This document shows, piece by piece, positions 44,186-51,621 of a stretch of DNA of 64,000 bases (positions are counted from its first letter, which is position 1; each line of letters starts with the position of its first letter). This DNA is from Streptomyces sp. NBC_00448 (lineage in GTDB: Bacteria > Actinomycetota > Actinomycetes > Streptomycetales > Streptomycetaceae): positions 9,504,501 through 9,568,500 of the forward strand of contig NZ_CP107913.1 of NCBI RefSeq assembly GCF_036014115.1, given 5' to 3'. Below the pieces are notes generated by a model. That model saw nothing but the letters and a program-made list of their open reading frames with translations, was not told the origin of the DNA and did no database searches. The translations under genes were made by a program, and so were the position numbers.

Positions 44186-44243
44186 GCCGCCGATGCTCGC
44201 TCCAGGACATCGCGCGCGGCCAACACCGATACGGTGCCCTGTC

Positions 44244-44258
44244 ATACCCGGCGGGTAT
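44244..44258. promoter_or_regulatory. LysR-type box (T-N11-A palindrome) between the SDR and LysR genes
   Basis: ATACCCGGCGGGTAT is a perfect 15-bp palindrome containing T-N11-A, the LysR recognition pattern. It lies 59 bp before the SDR start and 23 bp before the LysR start, where it could activate the SDR and autoregulate lysR. Confidence 0.8.
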
Positions 44259-44280
44259 CACCGGAGGTACGGTGGGGGCC

Positions 44281-45180
44281 ATGGACACTGCCGAGACCCG
44301 GGACACCTTCGAGACCGGGGACACCTTGGAGACCCGCGAGTTGAGGTACTTCACGGCCGTCGCCGAGGAACTGCACTTCGGCCGCGCCGCCGAGCGGCTC
44401 GGCATGGCCCAGCCGCCGCTGTCCCGGGCGATCCAGCAACTGGAGCGGCGCGTCGGCGTCACCCTGCTGCAGCGCAACCGCCGCGGCGTCCGCCTGACCG
44501 GCGCCGGCGAGGTGCTGCTCGCCGAGAGCCGCGCCGCCCTCGACGCGGTCGGCGCCGCCACCCGCCGCACCCGTCGCGCCGGCGGCGCCGACCGTCCCGG
44601 CGGCCCGCGCACCCGCCTGGTGCTGGCGCTGAAGGCCGCCGGGTCCCACGAACTGCTGCAGAAACTCCTCGACGCCTACGCGGCCGAGCCCGGCGCCGCC
44701 GAGATCGAGGTGCTGCCCTGCGGGATGTGCGAGCAGGCGGAGCTGCTGCGCGACGGCCGCGCCGACGTGGCGCTCATGCACACGCCGTTCAACTCCCTCG
44801 CCGGGTTCGACAGCGAGGAAGTGCTCACCGAGGGGCAGATCGCCATCCTGCCGGCCAGACACCCCCTCGCCGCACGCACGACGCTGACCCTCGCCGACGT
44901 GAGCGACATCCCCGACCTCCCGCTCGCCCGCTGGCCCCGCCACGGCAGCTACCCGCCCGGGCCCGGCCCCGAGATCCACGACCAGACGCAGCTGGCCCAA
45001 CTGATCGCCCTCGGGCGGACGACGGCCGTCTTCCCCGACTCCGCCCGCGCCTGGCTGTGGGCCGAGCACGCCGCCGTCCCGCTGTCCGACGCGCCTCCCG
45101 TCGTCACCCATCTCGCGTGGCCCGCGCACAGCCGCTCCCTCGCCCTCGCCGGGCTGGTCCGCACGGCCACACAGCTCTGA
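44281..45180 (+). CDS. LysR-family transcriptional regulator
   Basis: The 299-aa protein starts at ATG 44281; a TTG at 44326 just before the conserved Leu-Arg-Tyr-Phe would remove an unusual Thr/Asp/Glu-rich leader and is a real alternative. The winged helix spans about residues 20-80 (Phe-Gly-Arg-Ala-Ala-Glu-Arg-Leu, Pro-Pro-Leu-Ser-Arg-Ala-Ile-Gln-Gln-Leu-Glu), followed by an effector domain. It should control the divergent SDR through the palindrome at 44244-44258. Confidence 0.93.
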   Translation: MDTAETRDTFETGDTLETRELRYFTAVAEELHFGRAAERLGMAQPPLSRAIQQLERRVGVTLLQRNRRGVRLTGAGEVLLAESRAALDAVGAATRRTRRAGGADRPGGPRTRLVLALKAAGSHELLQKLLDAYAAEPGAAEIEVLPCGMCEQAELLRDGRADVALMHTPFNSLAGFDSEEVLTEGQIAILPARHPLAARTTLTLADVSDIPDLPLARWPRHGSYPPGPGPEIHDQTQLAQLIALGRTTAVFPDSARAWLWAEHAAVPLSDAPPVVTHLAWPAHSRSLALAGLVRTATQL

Positions 45181-45448
45181 CCGGTCCCGGGGCCGGTGAC
45201 CCGTCCGACGAACAGCGCCGGCCGCCCGTCAGGTGCCCCGCGGCCGCACAGCGGCGGAGGCGAGCCGGGCCCCGGCGATCCGCTGGGCGGCCCGGTGCTC
45301 GAACGCTGCTGCCCGTGCCGGACCAGCGCACCGGGCACGCGTGACCGTCCCGCCGCCCGAAGGCGCCGCACAGCGCCCGCTCACCTGCCGCGGGCATGGC
45401 GGGCCCTCGCCGGCGGGCTCGCCGCGCCCCGGCCCCGGCGGCCGCCGT

Positions 45449-45856
45449 TCAGTCGAGCTGGTAGTCGAACCAGATGCGATGCGTGCCGTCGGCGTCGACG
45501 GCCAGCCCACCGGCGCCGGCGATCCCGGCCAACTCGCCCGTACCGCTGGCGGGCACGAGAGTGAAGAACTCCGCCGTGCGGTCGCTGCCGGACGTCGAGG
45601 CCGAGTGCACGAAGTTGAAAGAGCCCTCCTTGCCGTGCAGCGAGCCTTCGAACGACTCCATGGCCACGTAGGTGCCGACGCCCGCCGCCTGGTCGAACGC
45701 GGCAGTGAACAAAGTCGCCGAGCGGCCGGCGACCTCTCCTTCGAACTGCTTCTCCATCGTCGCGACACTGACCGGAAGCCCCGTGGACACGGCCGGGTCG
45801 GGCGTCAGCCCGGTCGGGACGAACGCTTTGACGGTGAAGGTTCCCTTGGCTCTCAT
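45449..45856 (-). CDS. DUF3224 family protein
   Basis: The 135-aa protein begins at ATG 45856 with Met-Arg-Ala-Lys-Gly-Thr-Phe-Thr-Val-Lys, a start typical of DUF3224. Alternating beta strands (Phe-Glu-Gly-Glu-Val-Ala-Gly, Gly-Ser-Phe-Asn-Phe-Val-His-Ser, Ile-Trp-Phe-Asp-Tyr) indicate a small beta-barrel of the kind seen in allene-oxide-cyclase-like folds. No catalytic residues are defined for the family. The gene is single, with a 268-bp spacer from the LysR gene in which nothing was found. Confidence 0.88.
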   Translation of the reverse strand: MRAKGTFTVKAFVPTGLTPDPAVSTGLPVSVATMEKQFEGEVAGRSATLFTAAFDQAAGVGTYVAMESFEGSLHGKEGSFNFVHSASTSGSDRTAEFFTLVPASGTGELAGIAGAGGLAVDADGTHRIWFDYQLD

Positions 45857-45924
45857 GCGCCGACCGTACCGGGGCGGTCCGACAATCCGGGCCGGACCCG
45901 AGGCAGCGTCGTCGGCCGCCGCCG

Positions 45925-47484
45925 TCATGGACCGTCCCGCCCGGCAGGACCGTCGCCGGCCCACGGGTCCTTACCGGTCCGGTCCTCGGCCGTGTCCTCG
46001 GCCATGTCCTCGGCCGCGGCGGCGAGTTCGCCGAGGGGCACCGGGACTGCGGGGGTGCGGCCGGAGAGCGGGCGCAGGTCCTGCGCGGTGGTCCGGCGCC
46101 CGTCGAGGCAGGCCGCGATGCCCGCGGTCGCGAAGCCGCAGACCCGGCCCTGGCACCAGCCCATCCCCGGCCTGGCCAGCATCTTCAGGGTGCGCGCGTC
46201 CGTCGCGCCGAGGTCGTCGTGGGCCTGCCGCAACTCGCCGTAGGTGACCTCCTCGCAGCGGCACACCACGGTCGAGTCCGCCAGCCACTGCGGCCAGGAG
46301 GCCGGCACCGGGTAGGTGCGGTGCATGGCGTCGGCGAACCGCCGGCCCCGCCGGACCCGGGCCTGCAGGCGCCGGATCGCGGCCGTACCGAGGGTGCCGC
46401 TCGGCGGGCGGCCGAGCGAGGCGGCCAGCGCGAGCGCGCCCAGCCGGCCCTCGCAGACCGACAGCGCGGCCCCGCCCACTCCGGTGGCCTCGCCGGCCAC
46501 GTACACGTTCCCGACGCTGCTGCGCTGCAGGGCGTCGACCTCCACGACCAGCGAGCCGTCGACGTCCTGACGGGTCGACGCGCCGAGCATGAGCGGCAGC
46601 TCGAGCGAGGGCGTGAAGCCCCAGCCGAACGCCACCAGATCCGCGGCGATCTCCCGTCCGGGTCCGGCCGGCCGGCCGTGGCGGTCCACCCGCACGGTCC
46701 GCACCGCCTCGACCCTGCCATCGCCGAGGACCTCCTGGACGACGGTCCTGCTCCGGTAGGGGATACGGTGCCGCGCCAGGGTCGCGGCGTACTGCGCGGC
46801 CTCGACTCCCTTGCCCGGCGCGGACACCGCGCCGAGCGGGTCGCGCAGCCAGCCGAGCGTGGCGTTGGCCTCCACGACGGCCGCGACCCGCGCGCCGGCG
46901 TGCGCGAGGCCGGTGGCCACCGGCAGGAGGAACGGCCCGGTGCCGGCCACGACAGCGCGCCTGCCGGCGAGGGTGCGGTGGCCCTTGAGCAGCGCCTGGA
47001 CCCCGCCGGCCGCCATCACACCGGGCAGATCCCAGCCGGGAAGGGGCAGTTGGCGGTCGTAGCCGCCGGGGCACAGGATCAACGCGCGGGCGACGACGCT
47101 CTCCCGCCCGGCAGCCGTATCCGCGGCCCTCGCCTCGGTCGGCACCGTGGGGGACAGGTGCAGGGTGAACGCCCCGCCGTCGCCGGTGCCATCGCCGGCG
47201 CGGGTGGCGAGCCACACCTGACGGCCCGGCAGGTAGCGCACGCGCCCGGTGTCCCTCAGCGCGTGCAGGCGGTCGCGCAGGTCGGTGAAGACCGGCCAGC
47301 CGTGGTGCCCTTCGCGGTCCTCCGGGCGGGCCCACCGCTCGTCGAAGTGCCGCCAGTACTGGCCGCCCGGCTGTCCCGCCGCGTCGACCAGGGCCACGTC
47401 CAGCCCCGCTTCCGCCGCCTGCACGGCGGCGGCGAGACCGGCGGGGCCGGCGCCGACCACGGCCACGTCATGGGTGTGCGGCAT
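45925..47484 (-). CDS. D-hydroxyproline dehydrogenase-type flavoprotein, alpha subunit (HcnB-like, with BFD-type domain)
   Basis: This 519-aa flavoprotein has an N-terminal FAD fold (Val-Val-Gly-Ala-Gly-Pro-Ala-Gly) and a second nucleotide-binding motif (Val-Ala-Gly-Thr-Gly-Pro-Phe) mid-sequence. A C-terminal domain carries Cys-x-Cys-Glu-Glu and, 33 residues later, Cys-Gln-Gly-Arg-Val-Cys, four cysteines placed as in BFD-like iron-sulfur domains. The combination of this subunit with a small [2Fe-2S] protein and a DAO-type flavoprotein is the heterotrimeric D-hydroxyproline (or octopine/HCN synthase-like) dehydrogenase. It overlaps the gamma-subunit gene by 17 bases. An acidic tail of about 45 residues is unusual. 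Reaction in this context: oxidation of cis-4-hydroxy-D-proline to pyrroline-4-hydroxy-2-carboxylate. Confidence 0.85.
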   Translation of the reverse strand: MPHTHDVAVVGAGPAGLAAAVQAAEAGLDVALVDAAGQPGGQYWRHFDERWARPEDREGHHGWPVFTDLRDRLHALRDTGRVRYLPGRQVWLATRAGDGTGDGGAFTLHLSPTVPTEARAADTAAGRESVVARALILCPGGYDRQLPLPGWDLPGVMAAGGVQALLKGHRTLAGRRAVVAGTGPFLLPVATGLAHAGARVAAVVEANATLGWLRDPLGAVSAPGKGVEAAQYAATLARHRIPYRSRTVVQEVLGDGRVEAVRTVRVDRHGRPAGPGREIAADLVAFGWGFTPSLELPLMLGASTRQDVDGSLVVEVDALQRSSVGNVYVAGEATGVGGAALSVCEGRLGALALAASLGRPPSGTLGTAAIRRLQARVRRGRRFADAMHRTYPVPASWPQWLADSTVVCRCEEVTYGELRQAHDDLGATDARTLKMLARPGMGWCQGRVCGFATAGIAACLDGRRTTAQDLRPLSGRTPAVPVPLGELAAAAEDMAEDTAEDRTGKDPWAGDGPAGRDGP

Positions 47485-47803
47485 CGCCGTTCTCCTCCCC
47501 GTCCTCGTCGTCGCGTTCGCCGTCGCCGTCCCGGCCGGGAGGGTCGTCCTCGCCGGGCTCCAGGGCGTCGCCCAGCCGCATGCCGTCGGCCGCCGGGATC
47601 AGGCAGGCGCGTTCGGCGCGGGCACCGTCGATGGTGATCAGGCAGTCGAAGCAGACGCCGATGCCGCAGAACAGGCCGCGCGGACGGCCCGCCCCGCGGG
47701 TGGTGCGCCAGTCGAGGATGCCGGCGGCGACCAGTGCGGCGGCGACGCTCTGGCCCGGCTCGGCCGGAACGGAGGTGCCGCGGAAGGTCATCCGGTAGGT
47801 CAC
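47468..47803 (-). CDS. [2Fe-2S] gamma subunit of D-hydroxyproline dehydrogenase-type complex
   Basis: GTG 47803 overlaps the beta-subunit stop (GTGA); an ATG four codons in (47791) is possible. The 111-aa protein has a ferredoxin-like fold with Cys-x4-Cys-x2-Cys (Phe-Cys-Gly-Ile-Gly-Val-Cys-Phe-Asp-Cys) and a fourth Cys after 12 residues, binding one plant-type [2Fe-2S] cluster. The last 35 residues are an Asp/Glu/Gly-rich tail. HcnA-like proteins of this size transfer electrons between the two flavoprotein subunits. Confidence 0.9.
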   Translation of the reverse strand: MTYRMTFRGTSVPAEPGQSVAAALVAAGILDWRTTRGAGRPRGLFCGIGVCFDCLITIDGARAERACLIPAADGMRLGDALEPGEDDPPGRDGDGERDDEDGEENGDAAHP

Positions 47804-49044
47804 GGGGAAACCCCCTCGGTGTGCTGGGGTTGCTCGGGGAAGCGGTCGGGGGCGAACGGCGCCAGGTCCAGGTCCGGTCGCGCGCCCGTGAGGGCCTGCG
47901 CGATCAGCTTGCCGGTGCCGGCCGCGAGGCCGATGCCGGCGCCTTCGTGGCCGCAGGCGTGCCACAGTCCGGGCGCCCGCGGGTCGGCGCCGATCACCGG
48001 GAGGTGGTCGGGGCAGTACGGGCGGAAGCCGTGGTACGTCCGCATCAGCCGGACCTCGCGCAGCATCGGGAACAGCGCGACGGCCTTGGCCGCGAGCGTG
48101 CTGATCGCGGGCAGGGACACCGTGCGGTCGAAGCCGACCCGCTCGCGCGACGCGCCGATCAGGATGGTGCCGCTGCCGGTGCCCTCCACCACCGGCGAGG
48201 TCTGCAGGGCGGCGTCGGAACTGGCGACGTCGCCGACGTACTCCGCCGCGTAGACCTTGTGCCGGATCGTCCGCGGCGGCATGGGCTCGGTGACGAGCAC
48301 GAACCCGCGCCGGGGGCGGACCGGCACCGACACGCGGGCCAGCGCAGCGACCTCGCCCGCCCAGGTGCCCGCCGCGTTGAGGACGGCGCCCGCGCTGAGG
48401 TCGCCCGCGGTGGTACGCACCCCGGTGACCCGGTCGCCCGCGCGCAGGAACCCGGTCACCTCGGTGCCGGCGCGCACCCGGGCGCCCAGGTCGCGGGCCA
48501 GCCGCAGCAGGTGCGCGACCACCAGCATCGGCTGCACCTGGGCGTCCTGCGGGTAGAACGCGGCGCCGGCGAGGCCGTCGGACAGGTGCGGCTCGTAGTC
48601 GTGCAGGTGGGCGCGGCCGACGTCCCGGACCTCGACCCCGCAGGCGCGCTGGTGGGCGCCGAGTTCCCGCAGCGAGGCGAGGCCCTGGCCGGTCGCGGCC
48701 ACGACGAGACCTCCCTTGGCCTCGAACTCCCAGCGGCCGGCGTGCTCGGCCAGGTCCTCCCGCCAGACGCGCTGCGAGTGCAGCGCCAGGTCGAGTTCGG
48801 GCCCGGCCTCCTTGTCGGAGACCAGCAGGTTGCCTTCGCCCGCGCTGGAGGTGCCGCCCGCGAGGGCGCCGCGCTCCACGACGACGACCCGCAGCCCGGC
48901 GAGCGCCGCGAAGTACGCGGCCGCCGCTCCGACCACCCCGGCCCCGACGATCACCAGGTCCGGGCTTCCGGAGCCCGCCGCAGCGTGGACGGCCTTCGCG
49001 CGGACGGCCGTGGCGGGGACGGTTCCCCGGGGGGCGGCGCTCAC
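47800..49044 (-). CDS. FAD-dependent oxidoreductase, beta (catalytic) subunit of D-hydroxyproline dehydrogenase-type complex
   Basis: GTG 49044 overlaps the regulator stop. The 414-aa protein has an N-terminal dinucleotide fold (Val-Gly-Ala-Gly-Val-Val-Gly-Ala-Ala-Ala-Ala), a following Glu-Arg-Gly-x-Leu-Ala-Gly-Gly-Thr-Ser-Ser and the C-terminal Gly-Leu-Trp-His-Ala-Cys-Gly-His-Glu-Gly-Ala-Gly-Ile-Gly, all of the D-amino acid oxidase/sarcosine oxidase family. In the three-subunit enzyme this subunit binds the imino acid. The neighbouring epimerase and deaminase make cis-4-hydroxy-D-proline the likely substrate. Confidence 0.88.
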   Translation of the reverse strand: MSAAPRGTVPATAVRAKAVHAAAGSGSPDLVIVGAGVVGAAAAYFAALAGLRVVVVERGALAGGTSSAGEGNLLVSDKEAGPELDLALHSQRVWREDLAEHAGRWEFEAKGGLVVAATGQGLASLRELGAHQRACGVEVRDVGRAHLHDYEPHLSDGLAGAAFYPQDAQVQPMLVVAHLLRLARDLGARVRAGTEVTGFLRAGDRVTGVRTTAGDLSAGAVLNAAGTWAGEVAALARVSVPVRPRRGFVLVTEPMPPRTIRHKVYAAEYVGDVASSDAALQTSPVVEGTGSGTILIGASRERVGFDRTVSLPAISTLAAKAVALFPMLREVRLMRTYHGFRPYCPDHLPVIGADPRAPGLWHACGHEGAGIGLAAGTGKLIAQALTGARPDLDLAPFAPDRFPEQPQHTEGVSP

Positions 49045-49721
49045 GACTCCTCCGCTCCGCTCGCCCAGAGCCCCCGGACATGGCCGATGTGACGGAGCAT
49101 CAGCTCCTCGGCGGCCGGCGCGTCGCGCGCCTCCACGAGGTCCATCAACGCGTGGTGCTCCGCCGCCGACGCGCTCAGCCGACCGCTGCGCAGCAGCGGG
49201 GCCAGGCCCAGCAGCCGGGTGCGGGTCCGCAGGTCGGACACCACGTCCACCAGGTGCCGGTTGCCGCTGTAGCCGAGCAGGGCCAGGTGGAAGACATGGT
49301 CCGCCCGGACGTAGCCGACCAGGTCGCCGCGGCCGACCGCGTCCACGATGGCCTGGGCCAGCTCCCGCAGCGCGGGGAAGTCCGCCTCGGGGATCACCGG
49401 CACGCAGGCGCGTACCGTCGGCGGCTCGATGAGCAGCCGCACCGCCGCCAGGTTGTCGAGGTCCTGCTCGGACACCTCGGTGATCCGGAAGCCCTTGTTC
49501 GGCTGGGCGACGACCAGACCCTCCTTGGCCAGGTCGAGCATCGCCTCCCGGACGGGCGTGGACGACACGCCGAAGCGTGCGCCGAGGGTGGGCGCGGAGT
49601 AGACCGCGCCCGGTTCCAGCTCGCCGGAGATGACCGCGGCGCGCAGCGCGTCGCGGACGCGTTCGCGCAGCGTCTCGCGCTGGCCGAGGCTCTGCAGGTT
49701 CGGGGTGGACGGCACGTTCAC
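49041..49721 (-). CDS. GntR-family regulator with FCD domain
   Basis: GTG 49721 overlaps the epimerase stop; a second GTG two codons later could serve. The 226-aa protein has an N-terminal winged helix (Leu-Arg-Glu-Arg-Val-Arg-Asp-Ala-Leu-Arg, then Gly-Val-Ser-Ser-Thr-Pro-Val-Arg-Glu-Ala) and an all-helical FCD ligand domain with metal-binding Asp and His residues (Asp-His-x-Phe-His, Glu-His-His-Ala-Leu, His-Ile). Embedded within the hydroxyproline operon, it probably senses a pathway compound and acts at the operator-like sequence near 52972. Confidence 0.92.
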   Translation of the reverse strand: MNVPSTPNLQSLGQRETLRERVRDALRAAVISGELEPGAVYSAPTLGARFGVSSTPVREAMLDLAKEGLVVAQPNKGFRITEVSEQDLDNLAAVRLLIEPPTVRACVPVIPEADFPALRELAQAIVDAVGRGDLVGYVRADHVFHLALLGYSGNRHLVDVVSDLRTRTRLLGLAPLLRSGRLSASAAEHHALMDLVEARDAPAAEELMLRHIGHVRGLWASGAEES

Positions 49722-50719
49722 AGCAGGAACCCCGCGGGGAAGGGGTCGCTCGGGTCGAGGTGGAACTGCGAGGTGCCGGTGACCCAGGCGCGTCCGGTGA
49801 TGGCGGGCAGCACCGCGGGATGCGGCCCGACGGTGGTCTCGCCGAGCAGGCGCCCGGTGAAGCGGGTGCCGATGAAGGACTCGTTCACGAACTCCTGCCC
49901 GACGCCGAGTTCGCCGCGGGCGTGCAGCTGCGCCATCCGCGCGCTGGTGCCGGTGCCGCACGGCGAGCGGTCGAACCAGCCCGGGTGGATGGCCATGGCG
50001 TGCCGCGACAGCTCGGCGGTCGAGCCGGGGGCCTTGAGGTAGACGTGGTGGCAGCCGGAGATGTCGTCGCGTTCCGGGTGCACCGGCCGGTCGGTGTCGT
50101 TCACGGCGGCCATGACCGCCAGCCCGGCATCGAGCAGGTCGCCGGCCCTGGCCCGGTCGAACGGCAGCCCGAGGTCGGCGAGTTCGACGATCGCGTAGAA
50201 GTTGCCGCCGAAGGCGAGGTCGTAGCGCACCTCGCCGTAGCCGGGCACCTGCACGGTGGCGTCCAGCGCGTGGGCGTACGACGGGACGTTCTCGATGGTG
50301 ACCGCCGTGGCCGCGCCGTCCTCGACCGCCACGGAGGCGATGACGAGGCCGGCGGGGGTGTCCAGCCGGATCGTGGTCACCGGCTCGGTGACCGGCACCA
50401 TCCCGGTCTCGACCAGGACGGTGGCCACGCCGATGGTGCCGTGGCCGCACATCGGCAGCAGGCCGGAGACCTCGATGAACAGCACACCGTAGTCCGCGTC
50501 CGGGCGGGTCGGCGGCTGCAGGATCGCCCCGCTCATCGCGCCGTGCCCGCGCGGCTCGTACATCAGCAGCGTGCGGACGTCGTCGCTGTTGGCCATGAAC
50601 CAGCGCCGCCGTTCGGCCATGGTGGCCCCGGGGATCGTGCCGACGCCGCCGACGACGACCCGCGTGGGCATGCCCTCGGTGTGCGAGTCGACGGCGTGGA
50701 AGGTGCGGCGGGACCTCAC
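49718..50719 (-). CDS. Proline racemase-family 4-hydroxyproline 2-epimerase
   Basis: The GTG start at 50719 overlaps the preceding stop. The 333-aa enzyme contains both catalytic cysteines, Cys91 in Met-Cys-Gly-His-Gly-Thr-Ile-Gly and Cys254 in Ser-Pro-Cys-Gly-Thr-Gly-Thr-Ser-Ala, the pair that abstracts and donates the alpha proton. Having both marks a racemase/epimerase rather than a hydroxyproline dehydratase, which has Thr at the second position. It converts trans-4-hydroxy-L-proline to cis-4-hydroxy-D-proline, the first step of the pathway. Context favours hydroxyproline over proline. Confidence 0.92.
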   Translation of the reverse strand: MRSRRTFHAVDSHTEGMPTRVVVGGVGTIPGATMAERRRWFMANSDDVRTLLMYEPRGHGAMSGAILQPPTRPDADYGVLFIEVSGLLPMCGHGTIGVATVLVETGMVPVTEPVTTIRLDTPAGLVIASVAVEDGAATAVTIENVPSYAHALDATVQVPGYGEVRYDLAFGGNFYAIVELADLGLPFDRARAGDLLDAGLAVMAAVNDTDRPVHPERDDISGCHHVYLKAPGSTAELSRHAMAIHPGWFDRSPCGTGTSARMAQLHARGELGVGQEFVNESFIGTRFTGRLLGETTVGPHPAVLPAITGRAWVTGTSQFHLDPSDPFPAGFLL

Positions 50720-51621
50720 TTGTAGCCCTTGGCGAGGACGGCCTCGGTGTCGGCGGTGATCCGGGCGATCAGCTCGGGCGCCAGCGGCAGCCGCGGTGGC
50801 CGGCAGGCGCCGCCCTTGAGACCGGCGATGTCCATCGACAGCTTGATCGACTGCACGAACTCGATCTTGGAGTCCCAGCGCAGCAGCGGATGCAGGTCGC
50901 GGTAGACCGGCAGCGCCCGGGCGAGGTCGGCGGGGTCGCCGGAGGTGGCGAGCCGGTAGAGCTCGACGGTGTCCTGCGGGATCAGGTTGGGGTAGCCGGC
51001 GATCCAGCCGACCGCGCCGGCCATGCCCAGTTCGAGCAGCACGTCGTCGGCGCCGACGAGGATGTCCAGGCCCGGCGCCAGCTCGCTGATCCGGTAGGCG
51101 CGGCGGACGTCACCGGTGAACTCCTTGACCCCGACGATCGTGCCCTCGGCGTGCAACTCGGCGAGCAGTTCGGGGGTGAGGTCGACCTTGGTGTCGATCG
51201 GGTTGTTGTACGCCACCACCGGCAGACCGACCTTGGCGACCTCGCGGTAGTGCTGCACCACCGCCTCCCGCTCCGCCCGGTAGGCGTTGGGCGGCAACAG
51301 CAGCAGGGAGGTGGCCCCGGCGGCGGCGGCCTGCTCGGCCCAGCGGCGCGCCTCCAGCGCGCCGTAGGCCGCCACCCCCGGCATGACCCCGAACCCGTCG
51401 GGCGAGGCCGCGACCGCGGTCTCGACGACGCGGGCCCGCTCCTCCGGGGTCAGGGTCTGGTACTCGCCCAGCGAACCGTTGGGCGTCACCCCGTCGCAGC
51501 CGCCGGCCGCCAGGAAGCGGACGTGCTCGGCGTAGGCGTCGTAGTCCACCGACAGGTCGGCGTGGAACGGCAGGGCCGTGGCGACGTGGACTCCGTGCCA
51601 GGGCTTCGTGGAACCGGTCAT
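50716..51621 (-). CDS. DapA-family lyase, pyrroline-4-hydroxy-2-carboxylate deaminase candidate
   Basis: ATG 51621 overlaps the hydrolase stop (ATGA). The 301-aa TIM barrel has the Schiff-base lysine Lys166 (Gly-Val-Lys-Glu-Phe-Thr-Gly-Asp), Tyr138 (Tyr-Asn-Asn-Pro) and the Gly-Ser-Leu-Gly-Glu carboxylate-binding loop where dihydrodipicolinate synthases have Gly-Thr-Thr-Gly-Glu. In hydroxyproline loci this family deaminates pyrroline-4-hydroxy-2-carboxylate to 2-oxoglutarate semialdehyde. The last enzyme, a semialdehyde dehydrogenase, is not in this window. Confidence 0.88.
   Translation of the reverse strand: MTGSTKPWHGVHVATALPFHADLSVDYDAYAEHVRFLAAGGCDGVTPNGSLGEYQTLTPEERARVVETAVAASPDGFGVMPGVAAYGALEARRWAEQAAAAGATSLLLLPPNAYRAEREAVVQHYREVAKVGLPVVAYNNPIDTKVDLTPELLAELHAEGTIVGVKEFTGDVRRAYRISELAPGLDILVGADDVLLELGMAGAVGWIAGYPNLIPQDTVELYRLATSGDPADLARALPVYRDLHPLLRWDSKIEFVQSIKLSMDIAGLKGGACRPPRLPLAPELIARITADTEAVLAKGYK

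Noticed and set aside
45181..45448. Possible gene between LysR and DUF3224
   Set aside because: Open frames here lack ribosome sites and have unstructured Arg/Pro/Ala composition on both strands.
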